Assembly: GCA_014191195.1 (NCBI GenBank)
Contig: BJGZ01000005.1
Coordinates: 63,557 to 127,556, forward strand
DNA: 64,000 nt
Reading direction: 5' to 3'
Source of the DNA: Chlorobiota bacterium
Lineage (GTDB): Bacteria; Bacteroidota; Ignavibacteria; Kapaibacteriales; UBA961
Made by a program: the position numbers and the translations under genes. The notes beneath the pieces are model-generated. The model did not search any database. It was given only the letters and a program-made list of their open reading frames with translations, and was not told the DNA's origin. Below, one piece after another: positions 1-9,567 of the stretch (within the stretch, counting starts at the first letter, position 1; each line of letters begins with the position of its first letter).

Positions 1-676
<676 letters not shown>

Positions 677-843
677 TTAAAGTAAAAAGTTGGTCTTTAA
701 CATAGATAAAAACAATGTTATTGGTGCAATTTAGTGAATATCTCATATCTTTCCTTGTAAACAAGTGAACGAATTTACATTGTAATCCGTTATACAACTT
801 TTGTTTGGTTCTAAGTTTTTCCAAAATTTGAGTTTCGTATTGT

Positions 844-1293
844 ATGAATGACATTCAATCATTATATCAGCAAGTTATTTTAGACCACAATAAAAACCCA
901 AGAAATTTTGGTCCATTGCTATCTGCAAATCATTCTGCAGATGGTTTAAATCCTCTTTGTGGTGATGATATTACGGTGCATCTTTTGATTGAGAACGACA
1001 TAATAAAAGAAATTTCATTTGAAGGTTCTGGTTGTGCAATTGCTAAGTCTTCTGCTTCTATCATGACAACCGTTCTAAAAGGAAAGACTATTGAACAAGC
1101 AGAACAATTATTTGCTGATTTCCATTTTGTTGTTACTGCACCTATGGATGCTGAATTAAACGAGGACTCACTAGGTAAAATGGCTGTTTTTTCTGGCGTC
1201 AGAGAATTCCCAGCTCGTGTTAAATGCGCTTCATTGGCATGGCATACTATGCAATCTGCTTTACATGGTAAAAATATTACTTCAACTGAATAA
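844..1293 (+). CDS. sufU: SufU-type Fe-S cluster assembly protein
   Basis: A NifU/IscU-fold protein of 149 aa. SufU-type members bind zinc and accept sulfur from SufS for cluster assembly. Conserved ligands are visible: Cys39 with Asp41 (LCGDD), Cys64 (GSGCAIA) and Cys128 (RVKCASLAW). The GVREFPARVKC stretch before the last Cys is the insertion typical of SufU rather than IscU. sufT follows after 13 bp and a flavin/Fe-S reductase after that. No sufS, sufB or sufD is in the window. The start is the first ATG of the frame; upstream sequence shows no strong Shine-Dalgarno motif. Confidence 0.93.
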   Translation: MNDIQSLYQQVILDHNKNPRNFGPLLSANHSADGLNPLCGDDITVHLLIENDIIKEISFEGSGCAIAKSSASIMTTVLKGKTIEQAEQLFADFHFVVTAPMDAELNEDSLGKMAVFSGVREFPARVKCASLAWHTMQSALHGKNITSTE

Positions 1294-1306
1294 TACATTA
1301 TAAATT

Positions 1307-1693
1307 ATGAATACTTTTGTACCTCTCAGATTAGACGATAAAGAAAATCATATAAAGCCTGCTCTTGTGATTGATACTTCAGATTCTGCTTCTATAGAAG
1401 ATAACATCATTGCAGCTATAAAGACTGTTTTTGATCCTGAAATTCCAGTTGATATTTATGCTCTTGGTTTGATTTATAGCGTAAAATACGATGCCGAAAG
1501 CCAAAAAGCTGACATTGTTATGACATTAACATCTCCAGGTTGTTTTGCAGCGGGTATGATTCCTGGGCAAGTTGAACAAGCGGCACTTCAGGTTGCAGAC
1601 GTTAAAAGTGTGCGTGTTGAATTAACATTTGATCCCCCTTGGGATAAAGAAATGATGAGCGAAGCTGCAAAGCTTGAATTAGGATTTTGGTAA
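1307..1693 (+). CDS. sufT: SufT-like MIP18/DUF59 Fe-S assembly protein
   Basis: A 128-aa protein of the MIP18 (DUF59) family, which helps mature Fe-S proteins. The core motifs are DPEIPVDIYALGLIY (residues 43-57) and TSPGCFAAG with Cys79, the family's conserved cysteine. The usual Pro after that Cys is Phe here. The C-terminal part (VELTFDPPWDKEMMSEAAK) matches the family. The first 25 residues look like an unconserved tail. It lies directly behind sufU, as expected for an Fe-S assembly operon. Family confident; the exact symbol is by analogy with SUF operons. Confidence 0.88.
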   Translation: MNTFVPLRLDDKENHIKPALVIDTSDSASIEDNIIAAIKTVFDPEIPVDIYALGLIYSVKYDAESQKADIVMTLTSPGCFAAGMIPGQVEQAALQVADVKSVRVELTFDPPWDKEMMSEAAKLELGFW

Positions 1694-1731
1694 ATTAATA
1701 TTACTTTTCTTTTATTTTTTTTAGATGTTGA

Positions 1732-2781
1732 ATGGCACTTGAATTTTATCCTGTCAAGGTTTCTCATATTAAAAGGCTTACCGATGCAGCAGTTGCTATA
1801 AGCTTTGATATTCCTGAAGAACTCAAACAAGTTTTTGCTTATCTCCCCGGACAATACATTACGATTCGATTGAATATTAATGGCCAAACTGTAAATAGAG
1901 CCTATTCATTATGTAGTAGCCCACATAGTGATAACTCATTAACAATTGGTGTAAAACAAACTGAGCATGGACTTGTTTCTACATATATTAATAAACATCT
2001 TCAAGTTGGTGCCACTGTAGAATTAATGCCTCCCAATGGTAATTTCAAGGTAGATATTAATTCTAATGCAATCACTTCTTATGTATTGATTGCTGGTGGA
2101 AGTGGTATAACTCCATTATTATCAATAACAAAAAGTGTATTGCAACAACAATATGATGCGAAAATTTTATTGATTTATGGAAATAGAGATACATCTTCTA
2201 TTATGTTCTTTAAAGACTTAGAACTATTAAAAGATACATATTCAGATAGATTTACTCTGATTGATATCCTTGAATATACAGATGGTGATAATAAAGGAAT
2301 TTTATCTCTAGAATTATTAAGTACTTTATTAACTGATTCATTCCTATCTTCCTGTCATTATTATTTGTGTGGTCCACAACAAGTAATGAATAATGCAGAA
2401 GCAGTATTACATGCACAGAATATTGAAAGTTCATATATCCATCGTGAATATTTTACTGCACCTATATCTCAATCTAATGAGCAAGTTTCATCGATTGAGC
2501 CTACAGATTTTACCATTCATGTAAAGCTGTATGGAAAGGAATATGATATAGAGGTAGAGTCTCAGGATAGTATACTTGAAGCTGGTATCAAGAATAATAT
2601 AGACCCTCCGTATGCCTGTCAAATTGCTGCATGTTGTACATGTAGAGCAAAGCTAAGAAGTGGAAAAGTTCATATGGAAAGTAGAGAAGCATTAACAGAT
2701 GATGAAATTGAAGAAGGATATATTCTAACATGTCAAGCACATCCTTTAACATCAGATGTATTTGTTGATTATGATGGTTAA
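1732..2781 (+). CDS. PaaE-like ferredoxin reductase (FAD, NAD(P), 2Fe-2S)
   Basis: A 349-aa electron-transfer protein with three modules: an FAD-binding barrel (RAYSLCSS at 56-63), an NAD(P)-binding domain (GGSGITPLL at 122-130) and a C-terminal plant-type 2Fe-2S domain. The cluster ligands Cys296, Cys301, Cys304 and Cys334 follow C-x4-C-x2-C...C, with an extra adjacent Cys302. This layout matches PaaE, the reductase of phenylacetyl-CoA epoxidase, and related oxygenase reductases. No paaABCD oxygenase genes are nearby. It sits 38 bp after sufT, so a role supplying electrons to Fe-S assembly or another oxygenase is possible but unproven. Confidence 0.85.
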   Translation: MALEFYPVKVSHIKRLTDAAVAISFDIPEELKQVFAYLPGQYITIRLNINGQTVNRAYSLCSSPHSDNSLTIGVKQTEHGLVSTYINKHLQVGATVELMPPNGNFKVDINSNAITSYVLIAGGSGITPLLSITKSVLQQQYDAKILLIYGNRDTSSIMFFKDLELLKDTYSDRFTLIDILEYTDGDNKGILSLELLSTLLTDSFLSSCHYYLCGPQQVMNNAEAVLHAQNIESSYIHREYFTAPISQSNEQVSSIEPTDFTIHVKLYGKEYDIEVESQDSILEAGIKNNIDPPYACQIAACCTCRAKLRSGKVHMESREALTDDEIEEGYILTCQAHPLTSDVFVDYDG

Positions 2782-2863
2782 TCAGTTTACAGAATTGTAT
2801 GTTGCTTCATTCTAAATCTATCTAATTATCTACATTTTTTTTTCATCAATTATGTATAATTCC

Positions 2864-4657
2864 ATGAAAAACAATACGAAAGTGTATGCTTTTATTATCC
2901 TTTTCAGTTGTGTAATCATAAATAAGGTTAATGCAGATATTTCTGATAATCTTAAAAATCATATAAAATATCTTGCATCAGAGGAATTGGCTGGTCGCGG
3001 AACTGGAACCGATGGGAATAAGAAAGCTGCCGAATATATTGTATCTCAATTCCAAAAAATTGGTATTAAGCCTTGGAAAAATGCCAAAAATTATTTTCAA
3101 GAATTTAGCGTAATAACCGATGTGCAGAAAGAGTCAGATGGGAATATGGCAGCAATCTATTCACCTATTCATATGTCTGAACTTAATACCACAATAGGCT
3201 ATACTCCACTTTCTATAAGTGATAATGGATCTGCCCAAGGAAAAGTTGTTTTTGTAGGTTTTGGGATTTCTTCATCTGCTGACAAATATGATGACTATGA
3301 AGGTGTAGATGTTAAAAATGCGATTGTACTTGTATTAAGGGGAGCTCCAGATTTAGATAATCCTCATGGTACTATTATGCAACATGCTGGAATTCGCTCT
3401 AAAGTTATGAATGCCAAAGAAAAAGGTGCAGCAGGTATTGTAATTATATCTGGGGCAAAATATCCTGACTCTTTGATGCCACTCAAATGGGAACAAGGCG
3501 GAAAGGTTGAAGGAATGCCAGTTATACAAATTTCAAGGATAGCTTTAGAAGAGAATATTCAGAATCTTAAAATTCTAGAATTAGAAAAGCACATTAATTC
3601 TTCAAAAAAAACTTACAGTAAAGAAATACCAAATTCAGAGATTTCATTTTCTGTCAATCTTAAACAAATATCTGTTAAAACCTCAAATGTTATTGGATAT
3701 CTACCGGGTACAGATCCCACAAAAGCAGGGGAATTTATTGTATGTGGTGCTCATTATGACCATCTTGGATTTGGTGGTGAAGGTTCTGGAACGCTTTCTG
3801 GCAAAAATGATTTAGCAATCCATTATGGTGCAGATGATAATGCATCGGGAACAGCAGGGCTTTTAGAATTAGCTTCTTTACTTAAAAATCGTCCTTTATC
3901 TAGACCAGTCTTATTTATAGGTTTTACTGCAGAAGAAAGAGGTTTACTGGGTTCAGCATTTTACGTAAAAAATCCATTATTTAGTTTAGATAGTGTTGTA
4001 TTTATGCTCAATATGGATATGATAGGTAGATTAACAGATAAGAAAATAAATATTGGTGGAATAGGTACATCATCTATATTAAAACCATTAATTGACTCTT
4101 TAGGAAAAGAGTTCGATTTTAAGGTGTCAACCACCGAAGATGGTTTTGGGCCAAGTGATCATGCTTCATTTTATAGCAAAGACAAACCTGTTCTATTTTT
4201 TTTTACCGGACTTCATAGCGACTATCACCGCCCTTCAGATACTTGGGATAAAATTAATTATGAAGGTGAAACAGCAATTATAAAAATGGCAAATTCTACA
4301 TTAGACTTTATAGGTAATTCACCCAAAAAACCAGATTTTATTAAAGTGAAGTCAAGTCCTCAAGCCGGACAATCTATGTCATTTAGAGTGTCTTTAGGGA
4401 TTACTCCAGATTATAGCGATCATCCCAAAGGAATGCATATCACTGGAGTGAGAGATGGTGGTCCGGGTGGTAAGGCTGGTTTAGCTAGTGATGATATCAT
4501 TATCAAGTTAGGGGATACCCAAGTAAAAAATGTATATGACTATACATATGCTCTTGGAAAATTCAAAGCCGGTGATAAAACAAGTGTAACGGTATTGCGC
4601 GGGCCAAAAGAAGACAAAGAATTTGTATTACAAGTAGAATTTGATGCCCAAAAATAG
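2864..4657 (+). CDS. Secreted M28-family zinc aminopeptidase with PA and PDZ domains
   Basis: A predicted exported aminopeptidase of about 597 aa. I chose the second in-frame ATG (2864) because it gives a compact signal peptide (MKNNTKVYAFIILFSCVI, cleaved after about VNA); an ATG at 2852 would add four residues. A PA-like insert lies near residues 130-260, followed by the M28 catalytic domain. Its zinc and catalytic motifs are HYDHLG, ADDNASG, TAEERG, NMDMIGR and SDHASF, with HRPSDTWDKI at its end. The last 90 residues form a PDZ-like domain (GGPGGKAGLASDDIIIKLGD). It ends immediately against the convergent yraN. Confidence 0.92.
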   Translation: MKNNTKVYAFIILFSCVIINKVNADISDNLKNHIKYLASEELAGRGTGTDGNKKAAEYIVSQFQKIGIKPWKNAKNYFQEFSVITDVQKESDGNMAAIYSPIHMSELNTTIGYTPLSISDNGSAQGKVVFVGFGISSSADKYDDYEGVDVKNAIVLVLRGAPDLDNPHGTIMQHAGIRSKVMNAKEKGAAGIVIISGAKYPDSLMPLKWEQGGKVEGMPVIQISRIALEENIQNLKILELEKHINSSKKTYSKEIPNSEISFSVNLKQISVKTSNVIGYLPGTDPTKAGEFIVCGAHYDHLGFGGEGSGTLSGKNDLAIHYGADDNASGTAGLLELASLLKNRPLSRPVLFIGFTAEERGLLGSAFYVKNPLFSLDSVVFMLNMDMIGRLTDKKINIGGIGTSSILKPLIDSLGKEFDFKVSTTEDGFGPSDHASFYSKDKPVLFFFTGLHSDYHRPSDTWDKINYEGETAIIKMANSTLDFIGNSPKKPDFIKVKSSPQAGQSMSFRVSLGITPDYSDHPKGMHITGVRDGGPGGKAGLASDDIIIKLGDTQVKNVYDYTYALGKFKAGDKTSVTVLRGPKEDKEFVLQVEFDAQK

Positions 4658-5014
4658 CTAGAATGCGCATTTAAGATGTCTTATACATTGGGCCCCATCA
4701 GCAAAATCTATTGCTATTACATCGAATCTACATTCTTTATCTGAAATTTTTCGAATATATAGAAAACCCTCAGCAGCTCGTCTGAGGGTTTTTATTTTTT
4801 TTTGAGTAATAGAGCTTTCAGGGGTTCCATAATTGGATGTATTCCTGTATTTCACTTCTACAAAAACCAGAGTATTATTATCATCACAGATAATATCGAT
4901 TTCTCCATATTTTCCAAAATGAAAGTTTTTCTGAATAATTGAATATCCCAATGACTCAAGAAAATCAGAAGCTATCTTTTCTGCTTTATATCCGATGTCT
5001 CTATTATTTTCCAC
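4658..5014 (-). CDS. yraN: YraN/UPF0102 family endonuclease-like protein
   Basis: A 118-aa protein of the UPF0102 family with a PD-(D/E)xK nuclease fold. Visible motifs are GYKAEKIASDFLESLGY near the N-terminus, GEIDIICDD (Glu38, Asp40) and FVEVKYR (Glu53, Lys55), the acidic/lysine catalytic core. The family is thought to act on Holliday-junction-like DNA, but its physiological role is poorly established. It lies 24 bp downstream of miaB on the same strand. Its stop codon abuts the stop of the M28 peptidase gene (palindrome TAGCTA at 4655-4660). Confidence 0.9.
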   Translation of the reverse strand: MENNRDIGYKAEKIASDFLESLGYSIIQKNFHFGKYGEIDIICDDNNTLVFVEVKYRNTSNYGTPESSITQKKIKTLRRAAEGFLYIRKISDKECRFDVIAIDFADGAQCIRHLKCAF

Positions 5015-5038
5015 GTATTTCCCCTGAATTATAATTAC

Positions 5039-6430
5039 TTATACAACTGTTCCTATTAGTGTAGCACTTGTAGCTCTAGCAATTTTAACTTTGATATAAT
5101 CACCAACAATATAGGCTAGATTTTCATTTTGAGGGAATATCACTGTTTTATTTGTATCCGATCTACCTTGCCATTCTAGTGGATTTTTTTTACTTGGGCC
5201 TTCAACTAATACTGTTTCGATAGTTCCAATTGTTTGTTGATTGATTTCATATGAAATCTGATTTTGTTGATGAATTATCTCATTTAATCGTGAAATTTTC
5301 AATGTATCTGGTATATCATCACCCATTTTCCAAGCTTTGGTTCTTTCTCTTGGTGAATATTTGAACATATAAGCCCCATCATATCGAACAATCTTCATGA
5401 GTTCCATTGTAGCTTGATGATCTTCATCGGTTTCTGTTGGGAATCCAGTAATAATATCTGTAGACAAAGCACATCCTGGCATTAATTCTTTGATCTTGGC
5501 TATTCTTTCATAATAATGTTCAATTGGATGAGTACGATTCATAAGATGTAGAATGCGATTAGATCCTGATTGAACAGGAAGATGAATGTATTTGCAAATA
5601 TTATCAAATTCTGCCATGGTTTCAATTAATTTATCGCTCATATCTTGAGGATGAGAAGTTGTATATCGAATTCTCATATGAGGAACTGCTTTTGCACAAG
5701 CCCTAAGTAATTCTGCAAAATTATTGCCTGAATGTTCATCCATATAGCTGTTTACATTTTGTCCAAGCAATGTAACTTCTTTAAAACCTGCATCATACAA
5801 TGATGTAACTTCTTGAACTATAGATGAATATGCTCTTGATCTTTCTCTTCCACGAGTAAAAGGAACAATACAATAAGTACAAAACTTATCGCATCCTCTC
5901 ATGATTGAAACCCAAGCACTTATACCTTCGGTACGGAAAGGTAAAATATCATCATAAGTTTCTACTCTGCTTAATTTTACTGCTATACCGCGTTCTCCGC
6001 CAAAAGCTTTTTCTACTAATTCAGGAACAGAACGATATTCGTCTGGTCCAATAACGATATCTACTAATTCTTTTTCAAGCAAATTCTCTCGTAAACGTTC
6101 GGCCATGCAACCCAATACACCAACAACTAAATCTTTATTCTTTTTTTTGTAATATTTAAGATGATTTAAGCGTTCATGAATTTTCTTTTCTGCATTGTCC
6201 CTAATTGCGCATGTATTGATAAGGATAATATCAGCATTATCTGGAGTATTTGTTAAAGAATACCCTTTTTTATGCATTACTCCTTGCACAATTTCAGTGT
6301 CATTAACATTCATTTGACAGCCATATGTTTCCACATATAATAATGGCTGATTCGCTAATAATGGAATATCGCTATCCATCAATGAAATAGTATCTTGTTT
6401 AGGGTTCTGAAGTATAGGTAATTCAAGCAT
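5039..6430 (-). CDS. miaB: tRNA-2-methylthio-N6-dimethylallyladenosine synthase
   Basis: A radical-SAM methylthiotransferase that converts i6A37 to ms2i6A37 in tRNAs reading U-starting codons. The N-terminal UPF0004 domain carries YVETYGCQMNVND and later Cys residues (INTCAIRDNA, GVLGCMAER). The radical-SAM motif is CDKFCTYCIVPFTRG, and a C-terminal TRAM domain binds RNA. The frame is open back to 6469. A promoter-like TATATTTG on this strand (6467-6474) would place transcription near 6460, so ATG 6430 or the one at 6379 is the likelier start. Length is about 463 aa, usual for MiaB. Confidence 0.95.
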   Translation of the reverse strand: MLELPILQNPKQDTISLMDSDIPLLANQPLLYVETYGCQMNVNDTEIVQGVMHKKGYSLTNTPDNADIILINTCAIRDNAEKKIHERLNHLKYYKKKNKDLVVGVLGCMAERLRENLLEKELVDIVIGPDEYRSVPELVEKAFGGERGIAVKLSRVETYDDILPFRTEGISAWVSIMRGCDKFCTYCIVPFTRGRERSRAYSSIVQEVTSLYDAGFKEVTLLGQNVNSYMDEHSGNNFAELLRACAKAVPHMRIRYTTSHPQDMSDKLIETMAEFDNICKYIHLPVQSGSNRILHLMNRTHPIEHYYERIAKIKELMPGCALSTDIITGFPTETDEDHQATMELMKIVRYDGAYMFKYSPRERTKAWKMGDDIPDTLKISRLNEIIHQQNQISYEINQQTIGTIETVLVEGPSKKNPLEWQGRSDTNKTVIFPQNENLAYIVGDYIKVKIARATSATLIGTVV

Positions 6431-6587
6431 ATACAGTATTTTAATGAGTGACAATAAAAAGGTATGCAAATATAATAAATAGGCCTTCGATATCTCTTAA
6501 TTGATTATCTCATTATGATTTATTCATCAGTATACTTAATCATAAATAAATGTTATTTTTGTTATACTATTACTTTTAGTTAGACAT

Positions 6588-8078
6588 ATGGCTTCGTATA
6601 ATTCAGGAAATAAGCAAACACCGCAAAGTACTTCTTTAAGAAAAAGAGAACAAAAGGATGTCTTTTTACCTGCAACTTTAGAATCATTGGGTGGAAAGGT
6701 TCCTCCTCATTCTTTAGAAGCAGAAATTGCAGTTCTTGGTTCTATGATGCTTGATAGAGCAGCTATTCCTAAAGTAATTGAAATATTACAGCCTGATAGT
6801 TTTTATAGAGAATCTCACAAGCTGATTTATGATGCTATTTTAGGATTATTTGAAAGAAATATAAATTCAGATTATACTACATTACCAGAAGAATTGCGGA
6901 GAAGGGGAGTTTTAGAATCTATAGGTGGATCTTTTTATATTTCAGAATTAACAATGAGTACTCCTACTGCGGCTAATGTAGAACATTATGCTAGGATAGT
7001 ACAAGAACGTTATTTAAAAAGATCTCTGATACAAGTAGCTGGTTTAGTAATGACTAGGGCTTATGATGAAACTACAGATGCTTTAGAGGAAGTTGATTAT
7101 GCAGAATCTAAAGTATTCGAGATTGCCGAACAGCGTTTAAGCAAAAGCTTTTCAACTATGAAACAGCTTGCTCATGATACGTTTCAAATGATTACAAAGA
7201 TGTCGGAAGGTGGCTCTACATCTGGTATTACGGGTATTCCATCTGGATTTACAAAATTAGATGAATTGCTAGGTGGATTTCAGAAATCTGATTTTATCAT
7301 TATAGCTGCTAGGCCATCGATGGGTAAAACTGCTATGGCTTTAAGCATAGCTAGGAATGTAGCAGTTGAATATAAAATGCCTGTTGCTTTTTTCTCTATA
7401 GAAATGGCATCTAGTCAATTGATGGTACGTTTATTAAGTGCTGAAGCACGAGTGAATGCTCAGGATATCCGAACAAATAGAATTTCATCTCAAGACATGC
7501 AGAAATTGGTTCAAACGATTGGCCATTTAGCAGAAGCTCCACTATTTATAGATGATAGTGCAACATTAACTGTTATGGAGATAAGGGCTAAATGTAGAAG
7601 AATGAAAGCTGAACATGATATTAAATTGGTAATCGTAGATTATTTGCAATTTGTTTCTCCTCCTAAGGCCGAAAGCAGAGAAAGGGAAATTTCTATTATA
7701 TCTAGATCGCTTAAACAAATAGCCAAAGAATTAGATATTCCAGTCATTGCATTAGCTCAATTAAATAGATCGGTAGAATCTAGGTCTGATAAAAGGCCGA
7801 TGCTTTCTGATTTGCGTGAATCAGGATCTATTGAACAGGATGCTGATGTTGTTATGTTTGTTAATAGGCCTGAACAATATGGCATATCAACCTGGGATGA
7901 TGGGTCTTCTACAGAAAATACTGGTGAATTGATTATCGCTAAGCAAAGGAATGGTCCAGTAGGCGATGTACGTTTGGCATATTTAAAATCGTTTGCACGA
8001 TTTGAAAACTTAACATTCCATTATGATGAACCGCCTCAGTATCTGGGTGCTGATGGCAGTTCAGATGTACAATTTTAA
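6588..8078 (+). CDS. dnaB: Replicative DNA helicase
   Basis: A hexameric 5'-3' helicase that unwinds DNA at the replication fork; 496 aa. The N-terminal DnaB domain begins near residue 38 (VPPHSLEAEIAVLGSMML). The RecA-like domain has Walker A ARPSMGKTA (241-249), Walker B LVIVDYLQF (near 335) and the DLRESGSIEQDADVV motif. The first 30 residues are a polar, unconserved tail. No intein interrupts the gene. The HMA protein gene starts 3 bp after its stop. A TATTTTTG element lies upstream at 6554-6561, without a good -33 partner. Confidence 0.97.
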   Translation: MASYNSGNKQTPQSTSLRKREQKDVFLPATLESLGGKVPPHSLEAEIAVLGSMMLDRAAIPKVIEILQPDSFYRESHKLIYDAILGLFERNINSDYTTLPEELRRRGVLESIGGSFYISELTMSTPTAANVEHYARIVQERYLKRSLIQVAGLVMTRAYDETTDALEEVDYAESKVFEIAEQRLSKSFSTMKQLAHDTFQMITKMSEGGSTSGITGIPSGFTKLDELLGGFQKSDFIIIAARPSMGKTAMALSIARNVAVEYKMPVAFFSIEMASSQLMVRLLSAEARVNAQDIRTNRISSQDMQKLVQTIGHLAEAPLFIDDSATLTVMEIRAKCRRMKAEHDIKLVIVDYLQFVSPPKAESREREISIISRSLKQIAKELDIPVIALAQLNRSVESRSDKRPMLSDLRESGSIEQDADVVMFVNRPEQYGISTWDDGSSTENTGELIIAKQRNGPVGDVRLAYLKSFARFENLTFHYDEPPQYLGADGSSDVQF

Positions 8079-8081
8079 TAT

Positions 8082-8294
8082 ATGAGAATCATGAAAAAAC
8101 AAGAATTATTGATTGATGGTATGTCTTGTGGACATTGTATAAAGGCATTAAAAAATGAATTAACTGCAATTCAAGGCCTAATTGTGCAAGATGTTCAAAT
8201 TGGCAAAGCTATTATCGAATATGATCCGGACACAGTAAGTGATGAAGACATTCTACATGCTATTGATGAATCCGGTTTTAGACTGGCTTTATAA
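8082..8294 (+). CDS. Small heavy-metal-associated (HMA) domain protein
   Basis: A 70-aa single-domain protein of the CopZ/HMA type. The metal site is GMSCGHC (residues 13-19, Cys16 and Cys19), followed by the ferredoxin-like beta-alpha-beta core and the late motif IDESGFRL. Such proteins carry Cu(I) or another soft metal to P-type ATPases or regulators. None of those lies nearby, so the partner is unknown. It is almost fused to dnaB (3-bp gap), and its end overlaps the next reading frame. A second ATG at 8091 could also be the start. Confidence 0.88.
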   Translation: MRIMKKQELLIDGMSCGHCIKALKNELTAIQGLIVQDVQIGKAIIEYDPDTVSDEDILHAIDESGFRLAL

Positions 8295-8754
8295 GATTGC
8301 TATATGTAGCCTTGGTATACTGTTTCCAATGCACGTATATGCTGTAGAAAAAGAGATTCCAGCTAAAGGTTTTACTTTGGGTATTCAAAGTAGCAATGCG
8401 GGAATATCTCTGGAATCAGCTTATAGTATAGGAAGTAGAGTAAATTGGGATAAAACTGATCTAATAAAAGGATTGGGTTCTATTTCATTTGGAATAGAAA
8501 CAGGACCTTTGACACATAAAGATATTATCATAGCTCCAAAAGTATCATATACTATGAATTGGTTCATTTCTTTTGGAGCTTCTATGCTTTATTATACTGA
8601 TTTTTCTCAGGGATCTTTACGATTTAGACCAGAGATAGGGGTTTCGATGCTTGGGATTAGAGTATATCATGGTTGGAATTTTAGTGTCGATAAATATGTC
8701 TCTCTCCCATTGCATAATAGATTTTTAGCTATTTCTTATTTTATTCCCATCTGA
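8266..8754 (+). CDS. Predicted envelope protein, possibly beta-rich; function unknown
   Basis: About 162 aa from ATG 8266. The frame is open back to GTG 8239, and ATGs at 8242 and 8257 are also possible. I chose 8266 because it gives a plausible signal peptide (MNPVLDWLYKIAICSLGILF, then PMHVYA before VEKE). The mature part alternates hydrophobic and polar residues, with many Gly, Ser and aromatic positions, and ends in YFIPI; it looks beta-rich, perhaps a small outer-membrane protein. I recognise no family. Its start lies inside the HMA gene in another frame, and its last 19 bp overlap the convergent BtuF-like gene. Confidence 0.7.
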   Translation: MNPVLDWLYKIAICSLGILFPMHVYAVEKEIPAKGFTLGIQSSNAGISLESAYSIGSRVNWDKTDLIKGLGSISFGIETGPLTHKDIIIAPKVSYTMNWFISFGASMLYYTDFSQGSLRFRPEIGVSMLGIRVYHGWNFSVDKYVSLPLHNRFLAISYFIPI

Positions 8755-9533
8755 TTTTTCTTCTGCCAATTATCAATTATACTTTGAATTATCGTGGCTC
8801 CGTCTATCAAAGCAGCTGGACCAGGCTGTAAAATTATAGATGATTTTATGTCATAGATTTCATTGTGTTTTATTGCAGGAATATTATTCCATCCTGGCCT
8901 TGCAAGTACTTTTTCTTTCTTAAACCCCTTACCACACCAAGAAGCAATCATAATATCTGGCATTTTTTCTAAAACTTTATCTGTTGATTCTAAAATCCTT
9001 CTTTTGGCATCGGGAAATTCACGATTCTCCTTAAATATATCAATTCCGCCACACAGTTCTATAATTTCACTAACCCAAGAAATACCTGTAATCAATGGGT
9101 CAAACCATTCTTCAAAATATACTAAAGGTTGTATTGTTATTAATGAAGCTTTGGAAGAAATAGATTCTAAATGCTGAGTAATATGATCGATAAAAAGGAG
9201 TGATTGTTCTTGCTTATTAACAAGTCTACCCAATTTTTCAATCATACTTAATATTCCCCTGATTGTTCGATGATTGAAACAATAGACTTCAATTCCAGCT
9301 TTAATAAGTTCTGCACAGATTGGTGCTTGTAAATCACTCCAAGCCAATACAATATCTGGGTTTAATGCTAGTATGCCCTGAATATTAGCATCTAAATACG
9401 TTGATATTTTTGGTTTTGTTTTTCTAGCAATTGCAGGCCGAACTGTAAAACCAGAAATGCCAACAATATAGTCTTCTGCACCTAATGCATATAGAGTTTC
9501 TGTGGTTTCTTCTGTTAAACAGATAATCCTCAT
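8736..9533 (-). CDS. BtuF/FecB-type periplasmic-binding-fold protein without signal peptide
   Basis: A 265-aa protein with the two-lobe helical-backbone fold of cobalamin/siderophore-binding proteins. Typical motifs are RIICLTEETTETLYALGAED at the N-terminus, LALNPDIVLAW near 55, and VNKQEQSLLFIDHI in the linking helix. FEEWFDPLITGISWVSEIIE near 145 resembles cobalamin-binding BtuF homologues. The chain starts directly with the first beta strand and shows no export signal or lipobox, and no permease or ATPase genes adjoin. It may be a cytoplasmic cobalamin- or tetrapyrrole-binding protein, or the true start may be missed; no upstream in-frame extension is apparent. Confidence 0.82.
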   Translation of the reverse strand: MRIICLTEETTETLYALGAEDYIVGISGFTVRPAIARKTKPKISTYLDANIQGILALNPDIVLAWSDLQAPICAELIKAGIEVYCFNHRTIRGILSMIEKLGRLVNKQEQSLLFIDHITQHLESISSKASLITIQPLVYFEEWFDPLITGISWVSEIIELCGGIDIFKENREFPDAKRRILESTDKVLEKMPDIMIASWCGKGFKKEKVLARPGWNNIPAIKHNEIYDIKSSIILQPGPAALIDGATIIQSIIDNWQKKNQMGIK

Positions 9534-9567
9534 TATTCACCAAACAAAGCTAGGAAAAAGATATGTA

